Origin: JAWPMV01 sp038527215
GTDB lineage: Bacteria > Bacteroidota > Bacteroidia > J057
Direction: 5' to 3'
NCBI GenBank assembly: GCA_038527215.1
Contig: JBCBGC010000073.1
Location: 1 to 39,289, forward strand
Length of the DNA stretch: 39,289 nt
The first letter of the stretch is position 1, and each line of letters begins with the position of its first letter. The translations under genes and the position numbers were made by a program. The notes below the pieces were generated by a model. That model searched no databases. It saw only the letters and a program-made list of their open reading frames with translations, and was not told the DNA's origin. Below, one piece after another: positions 24,896 through 35,300 of the stretch.

Positions 24896-27034
24896 TTACT
24901 CCAGGACAAATCTTTTTTGATACTGCCTGCCCTCAGTTTCAATCAGCAAAACATACATCCCTCTGGGCCAGTCCGCTACCGAAACCTGGAGGGTTTGTCC
25001 TGTAAAGTGAGAAGTGATCATACTTTTGCCGTGCAAATCTATGACCAGTAACCGGGCCTGCTGAGCCATTTCCAGTTCAATGTGCAATTGATGACGGGCG
25101 GGGTTGGGATAGACGTTAATTCTGCTTTCCAAATCCTCCGGAACACTGGTGGTGATATTATCACAGGAAATGGTATACGTGAGGTCATCTGATAGGAATA
25201 TCGTGTCTCGGACCACGCTGTTTTCGCATTGATATACAATCTCATATTTGCCTTTGAAAGCCCGGATTTCCTGTATGCCGTTCTGATCCGTCGTCAACTC
25301 CTCCTCGGTCCACCATTCGGTAAAGAGGTAGTGCGAAAAGGTGTCCGCGGCTGGCGTGGCGCTCCAATCTTGCCGGAAGAGGTTGGTGCCGGCGTTGAGC
25401 CAGGTGGAGCCATCCCAGAAGTTCCAAAAAAGGAAGCCATCCATGCTGGGGTGACTAAAAGTAGCCGTCAAAAAGTCCCGGAGATAGGTCGCGGCTACCG
25501 TTTCGTCCACGAAACTCGGCATATCAAATTCGGTAACCTTGGCCTTTAAGCCAAAAGCCTGGTGGAAGTCATCCCAGGTTTGAAGAACCGTAGGGATACC
25601 ATTAGGAAAGCCCCCAATATGGCACTGAAAGCCAATGCCTTCCATGTCTACCCCAGCATCGAGGAGTTCCTGGATAAAGGCCTTGAGGCTATCGTACTGA
25701 GGTGCTCCCGCTTCTTGCTGCTGAGAAAGGGTGATGTAATCGTTGATCCAAAGCCCGGTGAGGCTGTCTTCTACCCGAACCTGCTGAAAGATCTCCGCCA
25801 GAATTTCCCTTCCTGTCGGATATCCCGGTTTGCCTTTGAAGGCGTTTTCCATAGAATTATTGGTAATGATCTCATTGAGGACATCCCATTCCTCAACTTC
25901 CCCTTTGATGCCTGGGTAATTGAGGATACTATTCAGGTGACCGTTAATTCTATTCTTGACATAGGCCGGATCGTTGAGATTGGAGGCTACATCGTTGGGC
26001 AGGTTATCCGCTCCGGGCCAGACCAGGGTATGGCCCCGGATGGTGATATCATGGCTGCGCAACCAGCTGACGGCATTGGCTAGCTCAGGTTTGGTAACAA
26101 ACCATCCGCTTTCCCAGGCAGGCCACTTCATATCATTTTCGAAGACTACCCAATTGAAGCCGTGTCCTTCCCCGTCCAGGTTGAGGATCTTGTTTTCGTA
26201 GATCACGTTCTGGGCATTATTGCCAGCGATTTTATTGGCGGTGATGGCCGAGCCCCAGGCAAATTCATGTTGGAGCATGTTGAGAGAAACCGTTCCATTA
26301 CTGATGGGCTGACCATTGCTGTCCTTGATCTCTAATCGAAAGTTCCGCTTTCTTAAGCTGTCAATACGGATAGCTGCCTCAGCTCGCCAGGGGGCATTGG
26401 CTTCCCAACCGCCGTAGAATTCATTGTTGATTTGACTAGGGAGCGACGCCAGCGGCGTCGATTGCTGATAGTTTAAGGCGGTAAATCCTCCGATTTCGAT
26501 CACCTGGGCTTGATATCCCAGATGCAATCCAAACTCCAGGCCATTTAAAAGGTAGGTTTTTTGGCTTTCGAATGGGATAAAATACTGCCGCCAAACGGTG
26601 TCGACCGGGAGCGTAAAAAATATTTCCTTCTCATAATTCGTCGGATGTTGAGCGAAAAGGTTGACTTTGCCTTGCCCGCCTTCTGATCGAATGAAGAAGG
26701 TTAGCAACACCCGATCCCCGGTCTGAATGTTGGCCTGATTGCGGATAGACCAGCCGGAGGAAAAAGGATTGGCTCCAACTGAGGAAACGGTGATACGTCC
26801 TTTTTTTACAAAATCCTGACCCGTAACATCTGATATGGCATAACTGGAACCATAATGCGTAAAGTTCCCCATGATGTCAGATTCATTGGTATAAAAAACC
26901 CAATTACCCGCCGGAAGCCCATAGGTAGCCTGAAGGTCGGTTTGAAGCTGGGTGTGGTAGGCATCCTGGGCTTGGAGTCCAGCCATACATATGGCCAGAT
27001 GCAGGAGAATGATGTTAAAGAGAATTTTTTTCAT
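24896..27034 (-). CDS. Secreted GH10 endo-beta-1,4-xylanase with T9SS sorting domain
   Basis: The frame begins at 27049; the ATG at 27034 gives the better signal peptide (MKKILFNIILLHLAICMAGL, then QAQ) and 712 residues. An N-terminal beta-sandwich (about 22-195) resembles CBM4/9/22-type xylan-binding modules. The GH10 barrel (about 225-560) has FAWGSAI, RGHTLVWPG, the acid/base Glu388 in WDVLNEIITNN, and the nucleophile Glu502 in KVTEFDMPSF. A short cysteine-containing beta region (about 585-625) precedes the T9SS domain (INVYPNPARHQL to the end). It should cleave xylan backbones at the cell surface or outside the cell, feeding the SusCD pair encoded upstream on the same strand. Confidence 0.93.
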   Translation of the reverse strand: MKKILFNIILLHLAICMAGLQAQDAYHTQLQTDLQATYGLPAGNWVFYTNESDIMGNFTHYGSSYAISDVTGQDFVKKGRITVSSVGANPFSSGWSIRNQANIQTGDRVLLTFFIRSEGGQGKVNLFAQHPTNYEKEIFFTLPVDTVWRQYFIPFESQKTYLLNGLEFGLHLGYQAQVIEIGGFTALNYQQSTPLASLPSQINNEFYGGWEANAPWRAEAAIRIDSLRKRNFRLEIKDSNGQPISNGTVSLNMLQHEFAWGSAITANKIAGNNAQNVIYENKILNLDGEGHGFNWVVFENDMKWPAWESGWFVTKPELANAVSWLRSHDITIRGHTLVWPGADNLPNDVASNLNDPAYVKNRINGHLNSILNYPGIKGEVEEWDVLNEIITNNSMENAFKGKPGYPTGREILAEIFQQVRVEDSLTGLWINDYITLSQQQEAGAPQYDSLKAFIQELLDAGVDMEGIGFQCHIGGFPNGIPTVLQTWDDFHQAFGLKAKVTEFDMPSFVDETVAATYLRDFLTATFSHPSMDGFLFWNFWDGSTWLNAGTNLFRQDWSATPAADTFSHYLFTEWWTEEELTTDQNGIQEIRAFKGKYEIVYQCENSVVRDTIFLSDDLTYTISCDNITTSVPEDLESRINVYPNPARHQLHIELEMAQQARLLVIDLHGKSMITSHFTGQTLQVSVADWPRGMYVLLIETEGRQYQKRFVLE

Positions 27035-27069
27035 GAGAAAAAGTGCCATAAAAAACCACTTCCCCTTCG

Positions 27070-27120
27070 CCCTGTAGAAGCCGCCCTGAAGGCATCCTTG
27101 GTGGATTCGCTTCTACAGGG
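27070..27120. repeat. Intergenic palindromic element, REP-like
   Basis: CCCTGTAGAAGC at 27070-27081 is the exact inverse complement of GCTTCTACAGGG at 27109-27120; the 27 bases between can form a smaller hairpin (AAGG-cat-CCTT). There is no T-run on either side, so it is not a classic terminator. The size, position between genes and paired outer arms recall repetitive extragenic palindromes, but only one copy is in this window. Confidence 0.45.
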
Positions 27121-27180
27121 GAGGGAAAGTGATCAATAATTACCCACATTTCAATGAAATGCTTCTTTGATATTGTTAGG

Positions 27181-27221
27181 GAAGAAGGAGGCCTGAAGGT
27201 TCATCCCAGGGCCTCTTCTTC
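27181..27221 (-). terminator. Strong hairpin after the four-repeat T9SS gene (possible weak terminator)
   Basis: GAAGAAG, one bulged G and AGGCC pair with GGCCTCTTCTTC: 12 bp with a 16-base loop. It begins 8 bases after the stop of the minus-strand gene at 27229. No run of T follows on the minus strand, so it may protect mRNA ends or give partial termination, lowering GH10 expression relative to the upstream genes. Confidence 0.45.
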
Positions 27222-27228
27222 CGGTAGC

Positions 27229-29652
27229 TTACTGTTTCAAAATTTTGAGGGAACCAGCGACCTTGTTTTCCACCATGATTTGCACCATATAAATCCCTGA
27301 GGGCATAGACTGCAGGTCGAAAGTATGCTGATGCGCACCGGCAAACTGAAATCCTGCCTGGGTCATTTGGATATGCTGTCCCATGTTGTTGGTCAGGAGA
27401 AGCCTTACTTCTCCAGCTTCCGGTAATTCATAATCCACGTTGAGAAGGCTCCGGGTTGGGTTTGGATAAGCCTTGAGACTGGCGAGTTTTTCCAGGTCAT
27501 TGATGCCCACGGTATTGTCGCCAAAGGAAATCCAATCAATGGTTACGGTTCCACTGTAACCCCCTACATCTGGGTTGACAAAAAACTGTAGATTTTCTAT
27601 GCGCTCCCCATCTACCGGGCAGCCGGAAGTCATACAAGGCGTGCCCCCATAAGCCCCATCTGTATAAGCGTTGCTGTAATCCAATTCATAAATAGCATAG
27701 TCAGTACCCAAGGTAGTAGATACGGCATTTAGGTTACTGACATAGCCGAGCTTGTCTTGTACATCGATCCGCAGCACGGTTGCGTCCACACTGGCTTTGG
27801 CCCGCACGTAGAGTTTGCTATTGCTGCCTACTGCATTGGCCAGGATGAGTTCACCCGCATCATTGTGCATATTGTAGAGGAGGGCTGCGTACTGCCCTGA
27901 AGTGCCGTCTCCGGTAATCGTCCACTCGTCGTTAGCGACAGCAGAAGTAAACCCACCCACATCAGTGATAAAGAGGGAGGTATTATCGTCCATCAGGTCC
28001 GCATAATTGACGACTCCCTTGGGCCCCAGGTCTTCTCCGGCAGGTTGCCCAACCGAGATGTAATCTATGCGAATCTCCCCATTAAAACCGCCTTGAACAG
28101 GATCAGGATATATCAACACCTGACTGATGGCCGTTGGGTCTACCGGACAAGGTCCCGAAGCACAAGGTGTGCCGCCGAATCCACCATCGAAATAACCTCC
28201 GGTGAAGTCATATTCCAAGACCTGCCAGTCCTCCCCAAAGCTCTTGGTCAGCTCAGTCTGAGAAGTGGTATAGCCAGCAGTATCCAGTAAATCCATGCGG
28301 ATCGGAACCATGCCTGAGTCAACTTTTGCCCGGAGATATACTTTATTCCCTCCTGGACCCATATTCAGGAAAATCTGATTGAGCGAATCCTGGTCATGAA
28401 AAAGGTAGGAGATAGCCGCATAAGGAGGTCCCGTTCCATCTCCGGTGAGTACCAGATCGGAGCCCTCTTCAGCTACGGTGAAGCCCGCAGTACCACTGGT
28501 GTAGCTCAGGGTTTCATCCCCAAAATGATCCTGATAAATCAAATCTGGCTCTGGACCCAGGGGCTCCAGCGAAATACCAAAGGAAATGTAGTCAATGCTG
28601 ATGGTGCCAGGAAAGGCTCCCGTACCCGGTTCTATGAAAAAGAGCAATTGCTGAACCCGGGTACCATCTACCGGGCAGGGTGCGGTACTTTGGGTACAAG
28701 GGGTGCCGCCATATCCGAGGTCGTTCATCACCCCACTGAAATCATACTTCAGCACTTGGTATACCGTATCCACAATATTGGTGAGAGAGCCCTGCGTACT
28801 GGCAAAGCCATTGATATCCTGCACATCAATGCGCAGGGCAGTATTGGGAGCGGTCGACTTCACTTTAATAAAAAGCTGATAGTTGCCGGTAATGTCAATA
28901 TCAAAGGTGTCCTGATTGGCATGGTTGGCGAAAATGTAGGTAAAAGGATCATACTGACCTGTGGTGCCATCCCCGGTAATCATAAGCGCTGAACCTGCTT
29001 GAGAGGCACTGTATCCTTGTCCGAGGAATGCTACGGACTGAACAGAAGAACTGTCATCCATGTGATCCTGGAAAACCCCAGAAGTAATCACTGTATCAGG
29101 AGCCTGCCCAAAGGAAAGGTAATCCATGACCACGGTGCCATTAAATCCGCCTGCACCAGGATTAGTATAGAACAGGAGTGAAGCAATTTGACTGCTGTCA
29201 ACCCCACAAGGACCCATCGCACAAGGGGTACCTCCATATCCGCCATCAACATAAGCTCCGGCAAAATCAAACTCTAATACCAGAAAATCGGTAGTAAGGG
29301 TTTTGATCAGCCCAGGAACAGTAGTGGTGTATCCTGCGGTATCCTGAAGGTCTACCCGGAACTGAGTAGGAACCACACTGGCTTTGGCCCGGACGTATAA
29401 TTTGTTGTTACCAGAAACATCAATGGAGACCGGATTCCCATTCTCGTCGGTTAGCTGATAGGTAAACACATCCCAGGCGCCGGTGTTGGTAGCAGTTACG
29501 GTTAGTTCTGAATTAGCTTCGCTAAAGGTATAACTACCCGCTCCTCCCATAGGAGTGGTCATGCCATCGTCAAAATGGTCCGAATAGACCTGCGCCTGCA
29601 GCCCATAAAAGCTGAGCATCAGACACCCAATGAGTGTAGTAATAGTTCGCAT
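27229..29652 (-). CDS. T9SS-exported protein with four tandem carbohydrate-binding-like repeats
   Basis: The frame opens at 29727, inside the previous gene, but the ATG at 29652 begins a clear signal peptide (MRTITTLIGCLMLSFYGL, then QAQ), giving 807 residues. Four repeats of about 165 residues follow (about 22-184, 195-365, 375-540, 553-718). Each opens with a D-H/L-(F/M)-D/G-D-like strand, has L-(Y/F)-(V/I/L)-(R/K)-(A/V)-K and R-(V/I/M)-D-(V/L)-(Q/L)-D, then a Cys loop (GGTPC, 2-5 residues, C, then VD) and closes with (I/M)-D-(Y/W)-(I/L)-S-(F/V)-G. The repeats look like galactose-binding-fold beta-sandwiches used as carbohydrate-binding modules. A T9SS domain (LKAYPNPTRSLLNV) ends the protein. 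Placement between a surface glycan-binding protein and a xylanase suggests xylan binding; no catalytic residues are evident. Confidence 0.8.
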   Translation of the reverse strand: MRTITTLIGCLMLSFYGLQAQVYSDHFDDGMTTPMGGAGSYTFSEANSELTVTATNTGAWDVFTYQLTDENGNPVSIDVSGNNKLYVRAKASVVPTQFRVDLQDTAGYTTTVPGLIKTLTTDFLVLEFDFAGAYVDGGYGGTPCAMGPCGVDSSQIASLLFYTNPGAGGFNGTVVMDYLSFGQAPDTVITSGVFQDHMDDSSSVQSVAFLGQGYSASQAGSALMITGDGTTGQYDPFTYIFANHANQDTFDIDITGNYQLFIKVKSTAPNTALRIDVQDINGFASTQGSLTNIVDTVYQVLKYDFSGVMNDLGYGGTPCTQSTAPCPVDGTRVQQLLFFIEPGTGAFPGTISIDYISFGISLEPLGPEPDLIYQDHFGDETLSYTSGTAGFTVAEEGSDLVLTGDGTGPPYAAISYLFHDQDSLNQIFLNMGPGGNKVYLRAKVDSGMVPIRMDLLDTAGYTTSQTELTKSFGEDWQVLEYDFTGGYFDGGFGGTPCASGPCPVDPTAISQVLIYPDPVQGGFNGEIRIDYISVGQPAGEDLGPKGVVNYADLMDDNTSLFITDVGGFTSAVANDEWTITGDGTSGQYAALLYNMHNDAGELILANAVGSNSKLYVRAKASVDATVLRIDVQDKLGYVSNLNAVSTTLGTDYAIYELDYSNAYTDGAYGGTPCMTSGCPVDGERIENLQFFVNPDVGGYSGTVTIDWISFGDNTVGINDLEKLASLKAYPNPTRSLLNVDYELPEAGEVRLLLTNNMGQHIQMTQAGFQFAGAHQHTFDLQSMPSGIYMVQIMVENKVAGSLKILKQ

Positions 29653-29704
29653 ATCACGTAGTGTTAAGGTTAATGAGTTCGCTGATTGATGAAAAAAAGC
29701 TGGC

Positions 29705-30811
29705 CTAAAGAATTTGGACAAATTCAAGATTGTCCAGGTTTACTTCCAGCATGCCATTGCTGTCATCCTCATCCATCAGGAAGAGTTTGATCAGCTTTAT
29801 TTTTGTAGGGTCTACAATGTTGTCTGTGAGATCCTTGAATCTGTTTAACGGGATGGAAATACGCTCCCAACCTTCATCATCCAATTTGATGGTGTGGCTG
29901 AAATCATTGGGAGAGCCTTCATTTTCGTTGAAAATGATCAACAAATGGGTTTGATCCCGGCCATTATTATGGGCGTCGAATTCCAGCAAGGTGTTGTTAG
30001 CCGTAGTAGTCAGCCCAAAGTTTTCAAAATCATCGCCTGGAAAGCCAAAATTGGATTGCGTGCCTCCTACCCAGGTGATGTCAAATTCATCCATGCCGCT
30101 AAGTTTTAGGTAGTTGCCGGAGATAGGGGCCGGAGTAGTTTGTTGGACGGCGTTCTGGGCGGTCTGTTCAATGCTTCCCTGAAAGATCCATTTTGCAGTT
30201 TCTGGGCGTTCGCCGCCTCCGTCGAAATCATTGATCAGGGTGTTTTTGATGGTGAAAAAAGGCTTGGGAGAAAAGGCGTTTCCTCCGTTAGCCACCACCT
30301 GAACCGGGCCTTTCTCTACCCCTTCAGGCACCACTACGTGCAGGGAGTCCAGCGTAATCAAGGTGACCTGGGCTTGCACGGAATCAAAGAAGTAGACTTC
30401 AATCGGCTCAAAGAAGTTCTCGCCAAAAATGGTGACGCTTTCTCCAGGGGCCGCCGATTCTGGGTTCACCCTAAAAATTTCAGGAGGCTCATTGGTAACA
30501 GTGAAAGAAGTGGTTACTTCTCCCTTTTCCGTGGACAAAATCACCTCATGTAAGCCAAGGGGTATGTTTTCCGGTATCCGCAGCAGGAAAGCATGATCAG
30601 CATTATATGCGGTATTAAAATTCACGATTTGTCCGCTAAAGGTGATGGTTTGGATGCCTGACAAATTCTCTCCCTGAATGGTCACCAGGGTTTCTATAGG
30701 ACCAAATTCAGGAGATATAGAATCAATCACTGGGGTCAAAGATTCGTTTTTGCATCCCCACAAGAGCAGCCCCAGCATTATGACAGTAAAGGGAAATATG
30801 TTTCGATTCAT
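29705..30811 (-). CDS. Surface glycan-binding lipoprotein with IPT/TIG domains (SGBP-B-like)
   Basis: A 368-residue lipoprotein with lipobox LLWGC (Cys20). Two IPT/TIG immunoglobulin-like domains follow: the first opens IDSISPEFGPIETLVTIQG (about 30-48), the second RVNPESAAPGESVTIFG (about 114-130). The C-terminal half (about 190-368) is a beta-sandwich with aromatic-rich strands (DITWVGGTQSNFGF; LLEFDAHNNG) typical of the glycan-binding domain of SGBP-B proteins encoded after susD in xylan, xyloglucan and related loci. It lies 27 bases after susD. It should stand on the outer membrane and capture polysaccharide for the GH10 enzyme and the SusCD transporter. Confidence 0.85.
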   Translation of the reverse strand: MNRNIFPFTVIMLGLLLWGCKNESLTPVIDSISPEFGPIETLVTIQGENLSGIQTITFSGQIVNFNTAYNADHAFLLRIPENIPLGLHEVILSTEKGEVTTSFTVTNEPPEIFRVNPESAAPGESVTIFGENFFEPIEVYFFDSVQAQVTLITLDSLHVVVPEGVEKGPVQVVANGGNAFSPKPFFTIKNTLINDFDGGGERPETAKWIFQGSIEQTAQNAVQQTTPAPISGNYLKLSGMDEFDITWVGGTQSNFGFPGDDFENFGLTTTANNTLLEFDAHNNGRDQTHLLIIFNENEGSPNDFSHTIKLDDEGWERISIPLNRFKDLTDNIVDPTKIKLIKLFLMDEDDSNGMLEVNLDNLEFVQIL

Positions 30812-30838
30812 CGGTACAGTAATTGAAGCAGCAGAAGA

Positions 30839-32326
30839 TTAATAACCAGGGTTTTGGGTAAGCTGAGGATTGATTTTCATTTCCGAATCTGGAATAGGGA
30901 ACAGCAGCTTATTCGCGTTAGGATTCTTGCCGTGCAGGGTCAGAATTTCAACTGCTTTGCCAGAGCGAATCAGGTCAAACCATCGGTGCCCTTCAAAGGC
31001 AAATTCTACCCGTCTTTCGTGGAGGACCACTTCCCGATTAATTTCATCCAGGGCAGCAAGCCCAGCCCGGAGACGCACCTCATTAAAGGCCGTTAAGGCG
31101 ACGGGATTCACCGAAACGCCCCCTTCAATTTCCATAATGGCTTCTGCATAGGTGAGCAGCACGTCCGAATAACGGATCAGGTGGGCGTTTTGAGGCGTAC
31201 TCATGAAACAGATGTTTGCTCCACTGCCGACCACATATTTCTTGATATTGATAGAAGTGGCAGAAGCCCCACTGGGCGGATAGGTATACCCGCCATCCTG
31301 CGCATTAATGGTGGGGTAATGCGTGTTGGGCGTCATGATGGTTACGGTTTTTCTCAAGTCTCCTTCCTCAAAGGCGTCCATCATGGTCGTACCGGGATTG
31401 GAAAGCTGAGGACCAGTTGGGATTTGGGAACCCCATCCATCGCGATCTTTGGTGATGCCTTCACCCCAGGGAGCAAAAAAGGCCTGCATAGGATTGCCCG
31501 TTCCAAAGGGACCGCATCCAGTAAATTGCACCTGGAAAATGCTTTCCGCATTATTGTCGCAAGTCGCCAATTCGAAATTCTCAGCATAATTCGGCATCAG
31601 GCGATAGACCCCTAAGTCTATCACAGCCTTGGCATTGTTTCTGGCTTGGACATAGTCTCGATTGGTAAGGCAGACTTTGGCGAGATAGGCCAGGGCTGCG
31701 CCCTTGGTGGCTCTTCCCACATCTTGTCCTGACCGGATGGCAGGCAGATATTCTGCCGCATATTGCAAGTCGGATTTTATCGCATCGTAAACCTCACTTA
31801 CGGTGGCCCGAGGTAGGAGGAGGTCTGCCCCAAAGGTGGGAGCCTCTAAGACCAGTGGCACACCTCCATAGATCCGCACCAGATCAAAATAAGCCACTGC
31901 CCGCATAAACCGGGCCTCGGCAAGCATAGGTTGCAGCCGAGCATCATCTAACTCCATGGCGGCAATTTTTTCCCTGGCCGTGTTGGCGAGGGCGATTTGG
32001 TGGTAATGAATGGCCCAGTAATTCCCCACGGGCTGGTTATCCGCCGTGACGGTGAAATTATCAATCGGGGTGAAATCCGGGTCGGTGCCCCCAGCCTGGC
32101 TGTTATCAGAAGGGATTTCCGTAATCATCCAGCCTTTGCCCGTCCAATCCTCATTCATCATCGCACTGTAAATGGACAAAAGGGCACGATGGGCATCTGC
32201 CTCAGTTTTGTAAAAGCTGTCCTCGGTCAACTGGTCCAGCGGCTGGCGGTCCAGAAAGCCCTCACACCCTATGAGGAGGCCTGAACCAAGGAAAGCGATC
32301 ATCCAGATGTATGTATATTTTTTCAT
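30839..32326 (-). CDS. SusD/RagB-family outer-membrane lipoprotein (xylan-type locus)
   Basis: A 495-residue SusD homologue with lipobox LLIGC (Cys21), then FLDRQPLDQLTEDSFYKTEA (about 24-43), the usual SusD opening. Helical TPR elements follow (AEARFMRAVAYFDLVRIYGG near 135), and the protein ends with RRVEFAFEGHRWFDLIRSGK and LLFPIPDSEMKINPQLTQNP, the family's C-terminal signature. It is encoded 16 bases after the STN-bearing SusC and should form the lid of that transporter. The GH10 and SGBP neighbours suggest xylo-oligosaccharides as ligand. Confidence 0.94.
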   Translation of the reverse strand: MKKYTYIWMIAFLGSGLLIGCEGFLDRQPLDQLTEDSFYKTEADAHRALLSIYSAMMNEDWTGKGWMITEIPSDNSQAGGTDPDFTPIDNFTVTADNQPVGNYWAIHYHQIALANTAREKIAAMELDDARLQPMLAEARFMRAVAYFDLVRIYGGVPLVLEAPTFGADLLLPRATVSEVYDAIKSDLQYAAEYLPAIRSGQDVGRATKGAALAYLAKVCLTNRDYVQARNNAKAVIDLGVYRLMPNYAENFELATCDNNAESIFQVQFTGCGPFGTGNPMQAFFAPWGEGITKDRDGWGSQIPTGPQLSNPGTTMMDAFEEGDLRKTVTIMTPNTHYPTINAQDGGYTYPPSGASATSINIKKYVVGSGANICFMSTPQNAHLIRYSDVLLTYAEAIMEIEGGVSVNPVALTAFNEVRLRAGLAALDEINREVVLHERRVEFAFEGHRWFDLIRSGKAVEILTLHGKNPNANKLLFPIPDSEMKINPQLTQNPGY

Positions 32327-32342
32327 GTCCTTTTTTTCTCGG

Positions 32343-35300
32343 TTAAAACTGGGCGCTTAAGCCAAAGGTGTAAGAAGTAGCAATGGGATACCGACCATTC
32401 TCAACCCCATTGATCAGGGGGCTTTGGTTGTATGATCCAATGTCTGGATCATAACCAGAATAGCGGGTCCAGGTCTGGAAGTTTTGCACCCCGCCATAAA
32501 TTCGCAATTGCATGAAATTGATGCGTTGCAGCCATGTATCCGGCAAGGTGTAGCCCAGAGTAAGGTTTTTGATGCGGAGAAAAGAACCATCTTCCACAAA
32601 GCGATCGGAAACCCTGCGGTTAGCATTTGGGTCGCTACCGGTCGCTCTGGGGACACTTTCACTGGGATTGTTGATTGTCCAGCGGTCAGCCACCAAGACG
32701 GATTGATTGGACAGGCCAGCCATGCCTTCGATGTCTCGGCGAATCAGGTTGAGAATTTCATTGCCATAAACCCCTTGAAGGAAGATATTCAGGTCAAAAC
32801 CCCGGTAGGCAAATTTATTGATCAGGTTTGCGGTGAAATCCGGATGCGGGCTGCCCAGAAAGGTTTGGTCTCCCTCGTCAATCACGCCATCGTCATTGAG
32901 GTCCTTGAAGCGAATATCGCCAGGGCGGGTTCCCTCAGACTGAAATGCACTTTCGTTGATCTCCTCTAAACTCTGGAAAATCCCATCCGTTACATGGCCG
33001 TAAAACTGTCCGATGGGCTGGCCCTCTTCGGTGCGGGTAACTGGAATTCGCTGGATAAGCCCGGTCAGGTTTCCGGTGGATCCTAAACTTACCACCAGGT
33101 TCCGGTTGATGGAGAAATTGGCATGGGTTCTCCATAAAAATTTGCCGGTAGTGTTGACCGTGTTCAGGCCGAGTTCAAAGCCTTTGTTCTCTATTTCTCC
33201 GATGTTCACAAAGGGGGGTGTCAGGTTACCAGCGGTAGCGGGGAGCAAGGCAGGGAGCAGCATGCCTTCTGCTCTTTTGTTATAGTAATCCGCTGTCCAT
33301 TCTATCCGGTTATTGAAAAAGCTCAGGTTCATCCCGATGTTGGTTTGAAAGGAAGATTCCCACTTAACATCCTGGTTGGCGATATTGGCAGGCCCAAATC
33401 CCGTGATCAACTGATCACCCATCACCACATTGATGCCGCGGACATTGCTGCTGTAGGAGTATAGCCCAATCTCCTGGTTGCCAACCCGTCCTACCCCAAA
33501 GCGAAATTTAAGGTCGCCTTTGGTCCGCTCGAAGAATCCCCAGGATTTCATAAAAGGCTCATTGGAGATTCTCCAGGCAAAGGCAGCCGAAGGGAAAAAG
33601 CCATATCGATTATTAGGGCCAAAACGAGAGGACCCATCTATCCGGAAAGTCGAGGTGAGCAGATACCGATTGTCGAAATTATAGTTGAGGCGTCCAAAGT
33701 AGGACAAAAGGGCCCAGTGGCCGGCTCCGCCATCATTGTTTTGCTGGCCGGCATCGCCTAAGGTCAGCTGTTGAAGTTCATTGTTTGGGAGGTTGTCCCG
33801 GGAAGCAAAAATCCATTCGTATTTCCCTGCCTGGGCTTCAAATCCGCCCATGACCGTAAGGTGGTGCTTGGGCGTAAACTGCCGGTCAAACGTCAACAAA
33901 TGCTTATTGATCCAAAAGAGGCTGTTATTGATGCTGCGTCTTACGCCAGATTTTCCAAAGAAATTTCCCCGCTCGAAGGAGGGAAAGAAAGTGTTATGAT
34001 TGGAATAAATAATGTCCGACCCAAATTCTGTGCGATAGGTTAGGGAGGGGAGAATTTTTCCTTCCAGATAGACATTGCCCAAGATCCTGGTTTTGGTGTT
34101 CACATCGTTGGTCTCGAGGGCTCTGGCCACCGGGTTATCAAACGCCAGGGTGATTTCTTCCTGAGGACCCGCAAAGCTCCCATCTGCATTGCGGACCGGG
34201 GCATTGGGCACCATGAGCAGAGCGGTATAGATCACCCCATTGCTGTTATCGTTGAAGGTGATGTTTTCCTGGGTACGACTGACCAAAAAGCTATTGCCGA
34301 TCCGCAACTTATCGTTGAAGCCGTGGTCAAGATTCACCTTGGCAGTGAGTCGGTTAAAATCAGAACCTACCACGGTCCCTTCTTTATCATGATATCCTAA
34401 AGAAAAAGCATATTGAGTTTGTTTGTTACCCCCGGAAAGAGTGAGCTGATAATTCTGCATGGCTGCCGGCCGAAAAACGGCTTCCTGCCAGTCGGTACCT
34501 TTCCCTAACAATTCTGGTTGCTCAAATTCTTCAATCTGTTCCCATCCCACATCGCCATAGTAGGCTGCATACTGTTGGAGATCCATCACCGGGATTTTCC
34601 GGCTTAGCTCCTGAATACCATAGAAGGTTTCGAAGGAAATGGAGGACTTACCTTCCTGGCCTCGCTTGGTGGTGATCAATACCACCCCGTTGGCGGCCCG
34701 TGCTCCATAAATAGCCGTAGCCGAAGCATCTTTGAGCACTTCAATAGATTCAATGTCATTGGGGTTGATGGTGCTGAGGGCATTGGAATTTTGTCCCCCT
34801 CCATCTAGTTCGGAGAAATTGGAAGAAGTTCCCTGGTTATCGTTGACGACAGGGATACCGTCAATGATATATAGGGGTTCGGCGGTCAGGGTCGAGCCGA
34901 TGCCTCGGATGCGGATGGAAACCCCTCCGCCCGGTGCGCCTGAGTTTTGGGTTACAAATACTCCTGGCGCTCTACCTTGTAAGGCCTGATCCAGGCCGGT
35001 ATTGGGCAGCTCTTTCAGGTCTTTCCCACTGACGGAAGAAACGGCCCCCGTCAGATCACTTTTTTTCTGTGAACCATAGCCTACCAGGACCACTTCATCC
35101 AGGTTGGTCGCTTTCGGCAAGAGAAGGATATTTCCTAATTCCGGTCCCGTTACCTTGATTCTTTTTTCTTCATATCCGTAGTAGCGGATCAGCAAGCTTT
35201 TGCCCGTTTCGGCTTTCAGGGTAAAACTGCCGTCCTCCAGGCTCATGGCCCCCCTTCTGGTGCCCATGACCACGATGGTCGCGCCCGCCAACGGTTCCTT

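Noticed and set aside
27229..29652. CRISPR or DNA-level tandem repeat suggested by recurring sequence in this gene
   Set aside because: The repetition is at protein level with diverged codons and a unit of about 500 bases; there are no short identical repeats with spacers.
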